Assembly: GCF_013402815.2 (NCBI RefSeq)
Contig: NZ_CP058601.1
Location: forward strand, 4,030,001-4,094,000
Direction of reading: 5' to 3'
DNA from: Natrinema halophilum
GTDB taxonomy: Archaea; Halobacteriota; Halobacteria; Halobacteriales; Natrialbaceae
DNA: 64,000 nucleotides
The position numbers were made by a program, and so were the translations under genes. Shown here in pieces: positions 7,889-16,772 of the stretch; the stretch's first letter is position 1; each line of letters starts with the position of its first letter. The notes beneath the pieces were generated by a model. That model worked only from the letters and a program-made list of their open reading frames with translations. It ran no database searches and had not been told where the DNA came from.

Positions 7889-9568
7889 ATGACCACTACC
7901 GATTCGATTTTCACAAGCGTCGAGGCCGTTCGTGACCGCGCTCGCGACGCACTCGAACGACGGTTCGGTATCGACAGGCGTGGGCTAGCGGCCTTCCGAA
8001 TCGCTCTCGGGTCTATTCTGCTGTTCGATGTCGCACACCGGTCACGGGCTGTCGTCGCGTTCTACACCGACGACGGCGTGTTACCACGCACACTACTTTT
8101 CGATCAGTCTGCGGTTGGTAGATACTCGATTCACGCGCTCTCGGGTGAGTTGTGGGTACAGGGCATCCTGTTCGGTTGTGCGGCAATTCTCGCGGTCGCG
8201 GTGCTCGCCGGATACCGAACGAAAACCGCAACGATCCTCTCGCTTTTTCTGCTTCTCTCGGTTCAGTTTCGCAATCCGTTCGCGCTGAACGCCGCAGACA
8301 GATTACTCCGTGTACTGGTCCTTCTTGGCGTATTCGTACCGCTGGGCGAGCGCTGGGGGATCGATGCGTTGTGCGACGCTGACGGTAATGCGGACCTCGA
8401 GCGAAAGGAGGGTCCCAGCGCTCGAACCAAGACCAGCGCTCGAACCGAAGCCGAGGCTCGTAGCGGGCCCAGCACTCAATCGGAAAGCGAAACCAGGATC
8501 ACGACGCCGGCGACTGCGGCGATTCTCGTCTCCATCGTCGTCGTATTCGCCGATAATGCGCTTCTCAAGGCCGTCGGTGAGACGTGGCACAACGGCGAGG
8601 CGCTCCGCTACGCGCTCAGACAGGATCACCTGACCATCCTGCTCGGGGATGTCATCGCGAACTACCCGATTGCCCTCGAGATCGGAACCTACGTCTGGAC
8701 GGGGCTGGTGTCCGGCGCACCGTTCATGCTCTTGCTCACCGGCCGGCTTCGGACTGCGTACGTCTCCGCGTTCCTCATCGCGGTTACCGGGATGGCACTC
8801 TCGATGGCCGTCGGCCTCTTCCCGCCCGTTCTAGCAGCCGCGTTCATCCTGTTTCTTCCGCCGCGGGTCTGGGACGCAGTCGAACGCGCTACCACCCGAA
8901 CGATCGACCGAGTGGTCCTTCTCGAGCGGTTCGAGGCGGCGTGTCGGGGCGGGGTCGATCGTCTGCCCCGTCCGCAGCCAGTCGGTTCCTTGCTTTCGGA
9001 TCCAACCCGCGGGCGACTGCGGCGATGCTGGTCGCTCGTCCTCACCGCCGTTCTGACCGTCGTCATTCTGTGGAGCGTCGCATTGCTCGGAACCGCGGCT
9101 TCGTTGGAGCCGGTCGACGCGTTGGAGCCGGTCGACGCGTTGGAGCCGGGTGATCACCGGTGGCGAATGTTCGCTCCGGATCCGAGTACGAGCGACGGCT
9201 GGTACCTGGTCACTGCTCACGTCGACGAGGGGGAGGACTTCGCCGTCCTCCGAGAGGGGGACTCCGCAGCCGATCGACTGCCGGACCCATCCGAATCGGT
9301 TCCGTCGTTCCGGTGGCGCAAATACACGAGTTCGACGTTCGACGACTCGGAACCCGCCGGTGAACGTGCCACGCGGTTCGCAGCGTATATGTGTGAACGC
9401 GCGCGCTCTCAGACCGATGTACCCGTCGAAACAGTCACCGTCACCTACACCGAACAGCGGATCGTGCTCGAGGGCGAAGCGCCGCCACCGAAGACGGTCG
9501 AGGTGGTCGAGCGATCGTGTTCGAACGACCGGAACGCTGAATTACGGGTGGTCCCAACTGTCGGCTAA
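7889..9568 (+). CDS. HTTM-domain multi-pass membrane protein
   Basis: A 559-residue integral membrane protein. The HTTM (vitamin-K-carboxylase-like) domain covers roughly residues 25-340: FRIALGSILLFDVAHRS, FLLLSVQFRNPFALNAADRLLR and LDVLL-like helices continue to FILFLPPRVWD. A polar linker rich in Ser/Thr/Glu interrupts the helices near residues 170-205. The C-terminal third is a soluble domain after a last helix. An 18-base tandem repeat (9103-9149) encodes ALEPVD copies. I chose ATG 7889 over TTG 7874. The DCC gene begins 3 bases after the stop, so the two form an operon. The reaction is unknown. Confidence 0.83.
   Translation: MTTTDSIFTSVEAVRDRARDALERRFGIDRRGLAAFRIALGSILLFDVAHRSRAVVAFYTDDGVLPRTLLFDQSAVGRYSIHALSGELWVQGILFGCAAILAVAVLAGYRTKTATILSLFLLLSVQFRNPFALNAADRLLRVLVLLGVFVPLGERWGIDALCDADGNADLERKEGPSARTKTSARTEAEARSGPSTQSESETRITTPATAAILVSIVVVFADNALLKAVGETWHNGEALRYALRQDHLTILLGDVIANYPIALEIGTYVWTGLVSGAPFMLLLTGRLRTAYVSAFLIAVTGMALSMAVGLFPPVLAAAFILFLPPRVWDAVERATTRTIDRVVLLERFEAACRGGVDRLPRPQPVGSLLSDPTRGRLRRCWSLVLTAVLTVVILWSVALLGTAASLEPVDALEPVDALEPGDHRWRMFAPDPSTSDGWYLVTAHVDEGEDFAVLREGDSAADRLPDPSESVPSFRWRKYTSSTFDDSEPAGERATRFAAYMCERARSQTDVPVETVTVTYTEQRIVLEGEAPPPKTVEVVERSCSNDRNAELRVVPTVG
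9103..9149 (+). repeat. 18-base tandem repeat inside the HTTM gene
   Basis: Two exact copies of GTTGGAGCCGGTCGACGC and a partial third encode repeats of LEPVDA between the last helix and the soluble domain. The period is a multiple of three, so length change keeps the frame. Confidence 0.85.
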
Positions 9569-9571
9569 CCA

Positions 9572-9994
9572 ATGAGCGAAGCCACTGTGGACGACAATCC
9601 GGTTATCCTCTTCGACGGCGTCTGCAACCTCTGTAACGGGTTCGTCCAGTTCATCCTCCCGCGAGATACGGACGGCATCTTTCGCTTCGCATCACTCCAG
9701 TCAGACGTCGGCACGGAACTGCTGGCCGAACACGGACTACCGACGGACGAACTCGAGTCCATCGTTCTGATCGAAGGCGACGACCATTACGTGAAGTCGG
9801 ACGCCGTCATCAGAATCGCTCGGCTCCTCGGTGGAGTGTACACGCTGATGGGCCCGTTCCGGTACGTCCCGAGAGCGATCCGCGATAGAGCGTACGACTT
9901 CGTCGCCGCTCGACGGTACCGCTGGTTCGGAAAGAAAGAGCAGTGTGCCATGCCGCCGCAGAACGTCGACGTCGGTGCCCGGTTTCTCGAGTAG
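9572..9994 (+). CDS. Thiol-disulfide oxidoreductase of the DCC family
   Basis: A 140-residue thioredoxin-fold-like protein. The defining DCC signature is VILFDGVCNLCNGFV near residues 11-25, with the CxxC pair. YVPRAIRDRAYDFVAARRYRWFG and a late cysteine (EQCAMP) also match the family. It is co-transcribed with the HTTM membrane protein. HTTM and DCC domains are often adjacent or fused, which suggests that this protein supplies or removes electrons for the membrane partner; that link is inference. Confidence 0.88.
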   Translation: MSEATVDDNPVILFDGVCNLCNGFVQFILPRDTDGIFRFASLQSDVGTELLAEHGLPTDELESIVLIEGDDHYVKSDAVIRIARLLGGVYTLMGPFRYVPRAIRDRAYDFVAARRYRWFGKKEQCAMPPQNVDVGARFLE

Positions 9995-10028
9995 TCGAGC
10001 GAACCCAGCAGCGACGAAGGGTTCGCGG

Positions 10029-11018
10029 TCACGACAGCGACAGTCCGCGTATCTCGACCGAATTACCCTCTGTGACGTGGCCGATGATCCGTCCGTCGGT
10101 GTCGGCGGCTAGGTCCTTCGCACCGTCTTCGGGAAGCGCGACGACGAACCCGGTCCCCATGTTGAACGTCCGGTGCATCTCGTCGGCCGTCACGTTCCCC
10201 GCATCCTGTACGAATTCGAAGATCGGCTGCGCCGGAAGCGGCTCGTCGATCACGTACTCGTAGTCACCCATCCGGAGCAGGTTCGTCCAGCCGCCACCCG
10301 TCACGTGAGCTGCCGCGTGGACGCCGTGAACGCGCATCGGCTCGAGGAGATCCGTATAGATCCGGGTCGGCCGAAGCAGCTCTTCGCCGATCGTCCGTTC
10401 CGGACCCAGCGGAAATTCGTCGGTGTACTCGTGGTCGCGGGTCACCGCCTCGCGGGCCAGAGTCAGTCCGTTCGAGTGGATCCCGTTCGAGGGGAAACCT
10501 ACGAGCACGTCACCGACCTGGGCCTCCCCCTCGAAGATGTCGCCTTTTTCCGCGAGTCCGACGCACGTTCCCGCCAGATCGAACCCCGTTACGACCTCCG
10601 GCATGACGGCCGTCTCGCCGCCGAGCATGGTGAGGTCGGCCTGCTCCAGGCCGACTGCGAGGCCTTCCCCGATCTCGTTGGTCAGTTCCTCGTCGGGGTC
10701 GTCGACCGCGAGATAGTCGACGAACGCGACGGGTTCGACGCCCGCAGCGACGAGGTCGTTGGCATTCATCGCGATGCAATCGATGCCGATCGTCGAAAAG
10801 TCGGCTATCGCCTCCGCGACGAGGAGTTTCGTCCCGACGCCGTCGGTCGCCAGCGCGAGATACCGGTCACCGATGTCTAGTAGCCCGGCGTACTCGGTTC
10901 GCAGGTTGCTGCCGAAAGCCTCGAGGAGCGCCGCGGTCGCGTCCTCGCTGGCCTCGATGTCGACGCCGGTCTCGGCGTACGTGAGCCGCTCCTCGTCTGC
11001 GTCGTCCGTCTCGGTCAT
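10029..11018 (-). CDS. purM: Phosphoribosylformylglycinamidine cyclo-ligase
   Basis: A 329-residue PurM that closes the imidazole ring to make aminoimidazole ribotide in purine synthesis, using ATP. Motifs: YAETGVDI at the N-terminus, ALATDGVGTKLL, NDLVAAGVEP, MLGGETAVMPE and GFPSNGIHSNGLTLAR, then HVTGGGWTNLLR. The start MTETDDADEER at 11016-11018 was preferred to an upstream in-frame ATG lacking family similarity. Length and gene order are normal. The gene upstream on the same strand ends 53 bases before it, so it may have its own promoter. Confidence 0.96.
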   Translation of the reverse strand: MTETDDADEERLTYAETGVDIEASEDATAALLEAFGSNLRTEYAGLLDIGDRYLALATDGVGTKLLVAEAIADFSTIGIDCIAMNANDLVAAGVEPVAFVDYLAVDDPDEELTNEIGEGLAVGLEQADLTMLGGETAVMPEVVTGFDLAGTCVGLAEKGDIFEGEAQVGDVLVGFPSNGIHSNGLTLAREAVTRDHEYTDEFPLGPERTIGEELLRPTRIYTDLLEPMRVHGVHAAAHVTGGGWTNLLRMGDYEYVIDEPLPAQPIFEFVQDAGNVTADEMHRTFNMGTGFVVALPEDGAKDLAADTDGRIIGHVTEGNSVEIRGLSLS

Positions 11019-11071
11019 ACTCGAACGGCCTCTCGGCGCGAGCAAAAGGCCACCGGTCCCGCCGTGGCGAG

Positions 11072-11371
11072 TCACTCGGAGCCGTCTCTCTCGAGTTGGT
11101 CGAGCAGGGTTTCGAGCGTGTCGACGTGGGCTTCGAACGTTTCGCGTCCGTTCGGGGACAGTTCGTAGGTCGTCCGGGGCCGACGGTCGACGAATCGTTT
11201 CTCGACGACGACAGCATCGGCGTCCTCCATTCGCTGCAGGTGCGCAGAGAGGTTTCCGTCAGTGACGTCGAGCTCGTCCCGAAGTTCCGAGAAGGTGGTT
11301 TGGCCGTGCCGATAGAGATACGCAAAGAGCTGCAACCGAATCGGCTGGTGAACGAGTTTGTCGAATTCCAT
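11072..11371 (-). CDS. Winged-helix transcriptional regulator of the ABC exporter operon
   Basis: A 99-residue one-domain winged-helix protein: IRLQLFAYLYRHGQTTFSEL, DVTDGNLSAHLQRMEDA and TTYELSPNGRETFEAHV give the helix-turn-helix and wing. It belongs to the MarR-like HTH group common as small regulators in archaea. Its start lies 7 bases beyond the stop of the membrane protein at 11379, so it is the last gene of the exporter operon and probably controls it. The signal sensed is unknown. Confidence 0.85.
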   Translation of the reverse strand: MEFDKLVHQPIRLQLFAYLYRHGQTTFSELRDELDVTDGNLSAHLQRMEDADAVVVEKRFVDRRPRTTYELSPNGRETFEAHVDTLETLLDQLERDGSE

Positions 11372-11378
11372 GCGAGGA

Positions 11379-12113
11379 TCAGTTCGTCGTCGAGCGGACC
11401 GTCAACAGGTAGTACGTCCCTGCGCCGTGGACGAAAAAAAGCGTTCCGAACAGCCCGTACCCGTAATACTGGAGCCAGTCGACGTACGGCATCAGGAGCG
11501 CGAACGTCAGGATCCATGCACCGTTGACGTAGAACGGATACCTGTCGAGTGCGCGAATCCGAGCGGCTCGCAGGATCGACCCGGCGAGGAGATAGCCCAT
11601 TCCGAGGACGGTAAAGGCGAGACTGAAGAAGTACGCGCCCTGAAGTACGTTCTCGACGTCGGCGAATACGGGATTGACGATCGCGGTCAGTACGAACAGT
11701 CCGACGGCGAGCGTCCCGAAGACGATCGTCCAGTTCGGCCCGGGATCGGGATTTCTGGTACCAGAATCGGCACTGGTGACCGTGTGCCACTGCGTGAGTC
11801 CGATCAGTGCGAACACGAGCAGCCAGATGAGGACGTAGGCGTACTCCGGCCACGGGCGGACGAACGCGATGTTGGTTGTGATGCCGGCAATACCGACGAG
11901 CGCGCCGTGGACGAGCCACAGCCGTCGCTGGCCGGGATACCGTTCCTCGATCGCCATCGCAGACTTGATCCGCTCGAGATCCTCGCGTAATGCCTCGACG
12001 TCCGGCTCGTCGATTTCGGACGGATCGTCCACGCGGTCGACGTTCTCGGACGGATCGTCCGCGCGGTCGACGTTCTCGGACAGATCGTCCGCGCGGTCGA
12101 CGTTGCTCGTCAT
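11379..12113 (-). CDS. Membrane protein of ABC exporter operon, unknown function
   Basis: A 244-residue protein. Residues 1-35 are acidic repeats of VDRADDPSEN encoded by a 30-base DNA repeat. A short helix (REDLERIKSAMAIEER) follows, then about five membrane segments (LVHGALVGIAGITT through LFGTLFFVHGAGTYYLL). The ATG overlaps the end of the ATPase gene by four bases, and the regulator gene follows at once, so all four genes are one transcript. It may be a regulatory or accessory part of the exporter. I do not recognise a family. Confidence 0.78.
   Translation of the reverse strand: MTSNVDRADDLSENVDRADDPSENVDRVDDPSEIDEPDVEALREDLERIKSAMAIEERYPGQRRLWLVHGALVGIAGITTNIAFVRPWPEYAYVLIWLLVFALIGLTQWHTVTSADSGTRNPDPGPNWTIVFGTLAVGLFVLTAIVNPVFADVENVLQGAYFFSLAFTVLGMGYLLAGSILRAARIRALDRYPFYVNGAWILTFALLMPYVDWLQYYGYGLFGTLFFVHGAGTYYLLTVRSTTN
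12012..12110 (-). repeat. 30-base tandem repeat in the N-terminal coding part of the membrane protein
   Basis: Units at 12031-12060 and 12061-12090, with partial units on each side, differ at two or three positions. Each encodes ten acidic residues (VDRADDPSEN or a close variant). Confidence 0.85.
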
Positions 12114-13129
12114 CGTTCCGTTCCTTCGGCCCGCTCGCTGATCGTCCGGTTGCTCTCGCTCGAAGCAGCGTTCGACGAATCGCCTCGAGCCGGCTGTACG
12201 TACGTGTAGTAGTTGAACAGGTCAGTGTACGACGGTGGGTCTCGGTCGACGGTCACGCGATCGTCGCTCGACTCTACGACCGATTCGATCGACTCGAGGT
12301 CGTCGTCCGACGACAGGAACCCGCGAACTTCATCGCCTCGCTGGAACACTCTGTCGCCCAGGAACTGCGATTCGGGCGGGACATCGCCGCGAACTCGAGC
12401 GACGGGCGGAAGTCGATCGAGCAACGTCGTCGGCCGGTCCGTTGCGACGGTCCGACCGTCCCGGACGAACGCGATTCGGTCGGCGATTCGGGCGTCGAGC
12501 GGCGCGTGGCTCGTAACGAGGATCGTCGCGCCGGCGTCGCGATATTCGAGCAGGAGATCGTGGACGACCTGAATCATCGCCAGATCCAGTTCGGCGGTCG
12601 GTTCGTCTAACAGGTAGAGGTCGGCGTCGACGCTGAGTGCGATCGCCAGCTCGAGTTTGCGTTTCATCCCTCCGGAGTACTCCCGGGCCGGCCGGTCGAT
12701 GTCGGCCGCGAGTTCGAGACGCTCGACGAGGGCCTGCCAATCGTCGGTCGCACGAGGATGGAGGTCGCCGTAGAACTGGAGGTTCTCGCGCCCGGAAAGG
12801 TCCGGATCGATCGTGTCCCCCTGAAGTACCACGCTGACGTCGGGTCGCGCCGCGGCCGGCGATCGACCGTCGAACAACCCGATCTCGCCGGCGTCGGGTT
12901 CAGTGCTGCCGGCCAGACACGACAGTAGCACCGATTTTCCGACTCCGTTCGGCCCCATCAGGGTGAGGAGTTCTCCCCTCTCGACGGACAGGTCGAGTCC
13001 CGTGAGGACCTGTCCGTCGCCGAATCCCTTTTCGACACCCCGTACCTCGAGCACCGAGTTCGTTGTCGGGTTTTCCGTCGCAGTCCTCGTCGGCTCCTCC
13101 GTCTCCGCGACCGATCGTTCAGAAGCCAT
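12110..13129 (-). CDS. ABC transporter ATP-binding protein
   Basis: A 339-residue ATPase for the ABC-2 exporter. Walker A is LMGPNGVGKS, the signature is REYSGGMKRKLELA, Walker B is LYLLDEPTAELD, and SHAPLDARIAD contains the switch histidine. A ~40-residue acidic N-terminus and ~110-residue tail flank the domain. The start MASERSVAE at 13127-13129 lies 2 bases after the permease stop. The frame stays open far upstream through the permease gene, but that is a shadow. The substrate is unknown. Confidence 0.93.
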   Translation of the reverse strand: MASERSVAETEEPTRTATENPTTNSVLEVRGVEKGFGDGQVLTGLDLSVERGELLTLMGPNGVGKSVLLSCLAGSTEPDAGEIGLFDGRSPAAARPDVSVVLQGDTIDPDLSGRENLQFYGDLHPRATDDWQALVERLELAADIDRPAREYSGGMKRKLELAIALSVDADLYLLDEPTAELDLAMIQVVHDLLLEYRDAGATILVTSHAPLDARIADRIAFVRDGRTVATDRPTTLLDRLPPVARVRGDVPPESQFLGDRVFQRGDEVRGFLSSDDDLESIESVVESSDDRVTVDRDPPSYTDLFNYYTYVQPARGDSSNAASSESNRTISERAEGTER

Positions 13130-13131
13130 GG

Positions 13132-13965
13132 TTACGGTGCACCTCCGTACGCGAATCGTTTCATGATGCCGACCGCGACGGCACAGAGGCCGATGGCGTA
13201 GCCGATCAGGAGCCCCACGTACGTGATCGAAGTCGGGGCCTCCGGCGGCGTCATAAACGCGACGTTCTCGGTACCCGCCCAGGCGGCGATCTGCATGCGC
13301 GTTGCCAGCGAATTCGGCAAGTAGTTGACGAACGTCGGATCGTCGGCGATCATTCCCGGCGAGACTCCGTTGAACCCGGTCAGGTAAAATGCCATCAGAA
13401 CGACGACGACCGCGATCGTCGTCATGTGCTCGGGCTTGGGGATCACCAGCGCCAGCAGCATCGCGAGCGCCATCGCAATAATACAGAACAGGACAAACGA
13501 TAGCCCGAGTATTGCGATCGAAGCCGGGCTGATGTTTCCAATTTCGAACGTTCCGCCGTGTACCGCTGCGGCGAGGATCGTCACGACGTACGAACCTGCG
13601 CCGAGGACCGTACCGGCAGTGAACCGGCCAGCGAGATCCGCTGTCGGCGAGACCGGCATCGCCCGAAGTTTCCGGTAGCGGTCGCTCTCGAGGTCTCTGG
13701 CGAATTCCCCGGCGAAAACCGCGACGGTGACGGTAAACGCGCCGAACAGTCCGTACGTGATCCCGTTCGCTGCCTTGACGTATCCGAGCCGATCGGGATC
13801 CGGGTCCTGTATGAACACCGTCATCGTCAGGAAGTACCACAACACCGGCCAGCCAACCGCGAGGAAAATGATCAGTTTGTTCCGACGGAGTTGCTGCAAC
13901 TGACGTCGTGTGAACGTTCGCGCCTGTCCTGTCCAGGGGACCGCTCGAGGTGGTGTTTCGATCAT
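13132..13965 (-). CDS. ABC-2 type transporter permease
   Basis: A 277-residue membrane protein with six hydrophobic segments. RQLQQLRRNKLIIFLAVGWP is the usual start of ABC-2 permeases, and FARDLESDRYRKLRAMPVSP is the conserved cytoplasmic loop. It is the first gene of a four-gene operon: permease, ATPase, membrane protein, regulator. The start MIETPPRAVP at 13963-13965 was chosen because further upstream the frame runs into repeat copy 3. Drugs, lipids or bacteriocin-like substrates are possible. Confidence 0.9.
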   Translation of the reverse strand: MIETPPRAVPWTGQARTFTRRQLQQLRRNKLIIFLAVGWPVLWYFLTMTVFIQDPDPDRLGYVKAANGITYGLFGAFTVTVAVFAGEFARDLESDRYRKLRAMPVSPTADLAGRFTAGTVLGAGSYVVTILAAAVHGGTFEIGNISPASIAILGLSFVLFCIIAMALAMLLALVIPKPEHMTTIAVVVVLMAFYLTGFNGVSPGMIADDPTFVNYLPNSLATRMQIAAWAGTENVAFMTPPEAPTSITYVGLLIGYAIGLCAVAVGIMKRFAYGGAP

Positions 13966-14010
13966 GAGTATCACATCCTTGAGTACCGTCGATTGCGACG
14001 ATGCTGAGGC

Positions 14011-14089
14011 ATAGTAGTCGTCGAAATGATTTCCCCCCGATCGCAAATTCGCGAGCGGGGCGTGCGATGACTTTCACCGACCACCATAG
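14011..14089. repeat. Dispersed inverted-repeat element, copy 3 (short form)
   Basis: A 79-base copy with the same outer parts (left ATAGTAGTCGTCGAAATGAT, right TTTCACCGACCACCATAG) but without the inner hairpin. More mismatches than copies 1 and 2 suggest greater age. It lies just upstream of the exporter operon, 46 bases before the permease start, and could carry or disturb its promoter. Confidence 0.65.
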
Positions 14090-14270
14090 CTTGCGTATGC
14101 CAGTCGTCTCTCTACTCATTCAAATTGTTTGTGGCTTAGATCACTTTATCTAACAAAGCAGCAAAAGGTTTTAGTACTAGGCCTCATTCTCGAGGCCAGT
14201 CCGAGATACGACGGCTCAACTACTGATCGAAGGGGCGATGAAAACGACGGGTCCAGAGTACCCAAGCGTT

Positions 14271-14894
14271 TCAGAACGGGCCGAACATAACGAACGCGGC
14301 CAGCACCACGCTGGGGACGAAAATAAGCGCAAAGATACCCTTGTGCCAGTCGAAGACGGATTTCCCGTCGAGCGGACCGAAGGGGATCATGTTGAACGCG
14401 GCCAGAAAGAGGTTGATCCAGACGCCCATGTTTCCGATCGTTCGAAGCGGCTCTGGAAAGATGACCAGCGGCAAAAAGAGTACCGCGAGGAGGAGATTCG
14501 TTACTGGCCCGGCGAGTGCGATCAAGGCGTTTTCCCGCTGGGTCACTCGGCCGCGATGGTAGACCGCACCGGGCGCAGCGAAGAGGAAACCCACCAGCGC
14601 CCCCATGATCGCCAGAAAGAGCATCTGATAGTCGGCCCGGAACTCTGCGATCTGGCCGTGTTCGATCGCGACCACCTTGTGTGCTATTTCGTGGAGGAGA
14701 AACGCGACTCCAACGGTAAAGAGACTCAACACGACCCATCTGATGAAATCAGCGATGCTGCCGCCGGATTGGATCGGTACGAACAACAGCGCGAACGCGA
14801 CGCTGAGGATGACCCAGGCAACCGCAAGGTCGCGCAGTTCTCTGTCGCTGAACGTCAGTTCAGGACTGGTGGTTCGATCGGTACGATGACTCAT
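14271..14894 (-). CDS. Site-2 protease-like M50 metallopeptidase
   Basis: A 207-residue integral membrane zinc protease. HEIAHK in FLLHEIAHKVVAIEHG is the HExxH zinc site inside a membrane helix, and NMIPFGPLDGKSVFDWHKG contains the NxxPxxxLDG aspartate, the third zinc ligand. Six hydrophobic segments are visible. It begins with one base of overlap with the TraB-like gene upstream, so the two are co-transcribed. This family cuts membrane-embedded substrates; the target here is unknown. Confidence 0.92.
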   Translation of the reverse strand: MSHRTDRTTSPELTFSDRELRDLAVAWVILSVAFALLFVPIQSGGSIADFIRWVVLSLFTVGVAFLLHEIAHKVVAIEHGQIAEFRADYQMLFLAIMGALVGFLFAAPGAVYHRGRVTQRENALIALAGPVTNLLLAVLFLPLVIFPEPLRTIGNMGVWINLFLAAFNMIPFGPLDGKSVFDWHKGIFALIFVPSVVLAAFVMFGPF

Positions 14895-16663
14895 CAGAGC
14901 AGCCCCCGAAACAGTTCGAGGCTATTCTGTGCTCCCTGGAGGAGCTCTCCCATCAAGGCGTCGACGCCGCCGATCTCGGGTGCAAGCCACGGGAGGACGA
15001 CGAACGGGAACAGCCCTGTCGCGATCATGCTCCCGATGTTCGTAAGCGCGACGATCATGATGAGTCGGAACAGGGGGACTGCAAACATCGCCTGAATGGC
15101 CTCCCCGATCGGCCGTTCGGTGTCGTCGACGATTTCGTTTAGCGTCTGGATGTCGCGGACGTTGACCGGCCGGTGCTTGAGTTCGACGTACCCGGCGAAC
15201 CAGCCGGGTGCGAGCAGGGGATTGATACTCGTCAACCAGGCCACCGCACCGCCGACGCCCGCACTGGTCCAGCGCGCACCGGCTAGCCGTGCCAGCGTGA
15301 ACGCGAAAATCCCGTTGAACAGGAACCAGGCGACGAATAGCTTCAGCAAGAACGCGTTCCTGACCCCCGCCATGATCAACAGGAAGAAGAAGGCCAGAAA
15401 GCCGACCATGATCAGATAGCCGACGATTTTCATCGGGGAAAACCGGCTGCTCGAGGCAGTTCCGGTCAGCGACTCGAGCGACGGAATGTCCGCCGGGTTC
15501 TGGAGGTGGCGTTCGATGCCCGCTCTGTGACCGGCGCCGACGACGGCGAGGACGTCGTAGCCCTGTTCCCGGAGTTCGTGGAGGTTGTGGGCGATATAGG
15601 CGTCGCGCTCGTCGATCAGCGCGTTCGCGCCATGCGGACTGAATTGACGGAATTCCTCCATCATGGCGCTAACGACGTCGCCGTCGGTGAGTTCCTCGAT
15701 GTCGATTTCGTCGATTTCTTCGACGTCGCCATGGAGCGTATCGAGGACGAGTCCGAGGACGGTACCGACGGTGACGCCGACGCCGAGACCAGCGAGTACC
15801 CCAGCCGTTCCGCGAACTGCGTAGGTGCCGGCACTCTCAGCGGTCATCGCCGAGAACGGTCCGACGAACGTCTCGGTTGCGACCAGCGTGAGGCCGCCGA
15901 TGGTGCCGAGGAGGACGCCTGCGATAATGCGCATCGAGAACCCAGAGAGGGCCCCGCCTGCGTACTGTCCGGCAGACTCGAGGGAGGGTAGAAAGATGAG
16001 GCCGGCGAACGCACCGACGAGTGCACCGACCGCCCCGCCGCCGACGTACTGTAGCGCCGTGGGACCGACGGCGCCGATCAACAGGATATCGCCGAATCCG
16101 AGCAGCGGGGCGAGAAACACGGCAGCGAGGAGGCCGAAAACCATCCCGCCGATTGCTCCGAAGGTGAGCCCGATCGTTCGGGGATCGGTGATGCCCAGTG
16201 CGAGTCCCCCGATCATTTTTAGTTTCTCGGTGACTGAAAGTCGACTCCAGAACCGTTGTATCGTCACCTGGATGTCTCGGTCGACCAGGGCGACGCCGCT
16301 TCCGGTTTCTTCGGCGGCTTCGATGCCTGCTCGCATGTCGGCGCCGGGTTCGATGTCGAACTGATCGCCAAGCCGCGACTGAACGTACGACAGCATCCAG
16401 TAGGCGAGAAACTGGAAGACGGTGTTGCCCGAAAGGAGGTCTTCCGCTTCGATGTCGTCGGGTGTCCCGCCCTGCATCTGGCGGTAGCGTCCCTCGTCGA
16501 GTTCGACGGCGACGACGTCGGGTTGTTCTCGTTCGATCGTGTTGCGAACCTCGTCGACGCTCGCTTGCGAGACGTGTGCCGTCCCGAGAACCTGAACGGA
16601 ACCGCGCTCGCGGTCAGGTGGTGCTGGTGGCTCCGGCACGTCGGCCTCGCCTGCATCGCTCAT
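14894..16663 (-). CDS. TraB/PrgY-family membrane protein
   Basis: A 589-residue protein. The N-terminal TraB domain contains VQVLGTAHVSQASVDEV and VVAVELDEGRYRQM, with the GTAHVS and E-x-x-R residues shared with TIKI-type metalloproteases. Glycine-rich membrane helices at about residues 170-330 are inserted in the middle, AVVGAGHRAGIERHL marks the end of the domain, and four or five more helices follow. TraB proteins are implicated in pheromone inactivation in bacteria; the archaeal role is unknown. Start MSDAGEADVPEPP at 16663. It shares an operon with the M50 protease, which suggests a common proteolytic role. Confidence 0.88.
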   Translation of the reverse strand: MSDAGEADVPEPPAPPDRERGSVQVLGTAHVSQASVDEVRNTIEREQPDVVAVELDEGRYRQMQGGTPDDIEAEDLLSGNTVFQFLAYWMLSYVQSRLGDQFDIEPGADMRAGIEAAEETGSGVALVDRDIQVTIQRFWSRLSVTEKLKMIGGLALGITDPRTIGLTFGAIGGMVFGLLAAVFLAPLLGFGDILLIGAVGPTALQYVGGGAVGALVGAFAGLIFLPSLESAGQYAGGALSGFSMRIIAGVLLGTIGGLTLVATETFVGPFSAMTAESAGTYAVRGTAGVLAGLGVGVTVGTVLGLVLDTLHGDVEEIDEIDIEELTDGDVVSAMMEEFRQFSPHGANALIDERDAYIAHNLHELREQGYDVLAVVGAGHRAGIERHLQNPADIPSLESLTGTASSSRFSPMKIVGYLIMVGFLAFFFLLIMAGVRNAFLLKLFVAWFLFNGIFAFTLARLAGARWTSAGVGGAVAWLTSINPLLAPGWFAGYVELKHRPVNVRDIQTLNEIVDDTERPIGEAIQAMFAVPLFRLIMIVALTNIGSMIATGLFPFVVLPWLAPEIGGVDALMGELLQGAQNSLELFRGLL

Positions 16664-16772
16664 TACTGCTCCCAAATCGGCGGTGACTTTTACCAGTATC
16701 GGACCGCGAAAGGAGGAGACCGTATCTGCGAGTTGGGAATTTCCGGCCCGGTCTGTACGATCTATCGGCTCG

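Noticed and set aside
13130-14119. Upstream extension of the ABC ATPase frame (to 669 residues)
   Set aside because: The extension overlaps the permease gene in another frame and is arginine-rich shadow; the ATPase starts at 13129.
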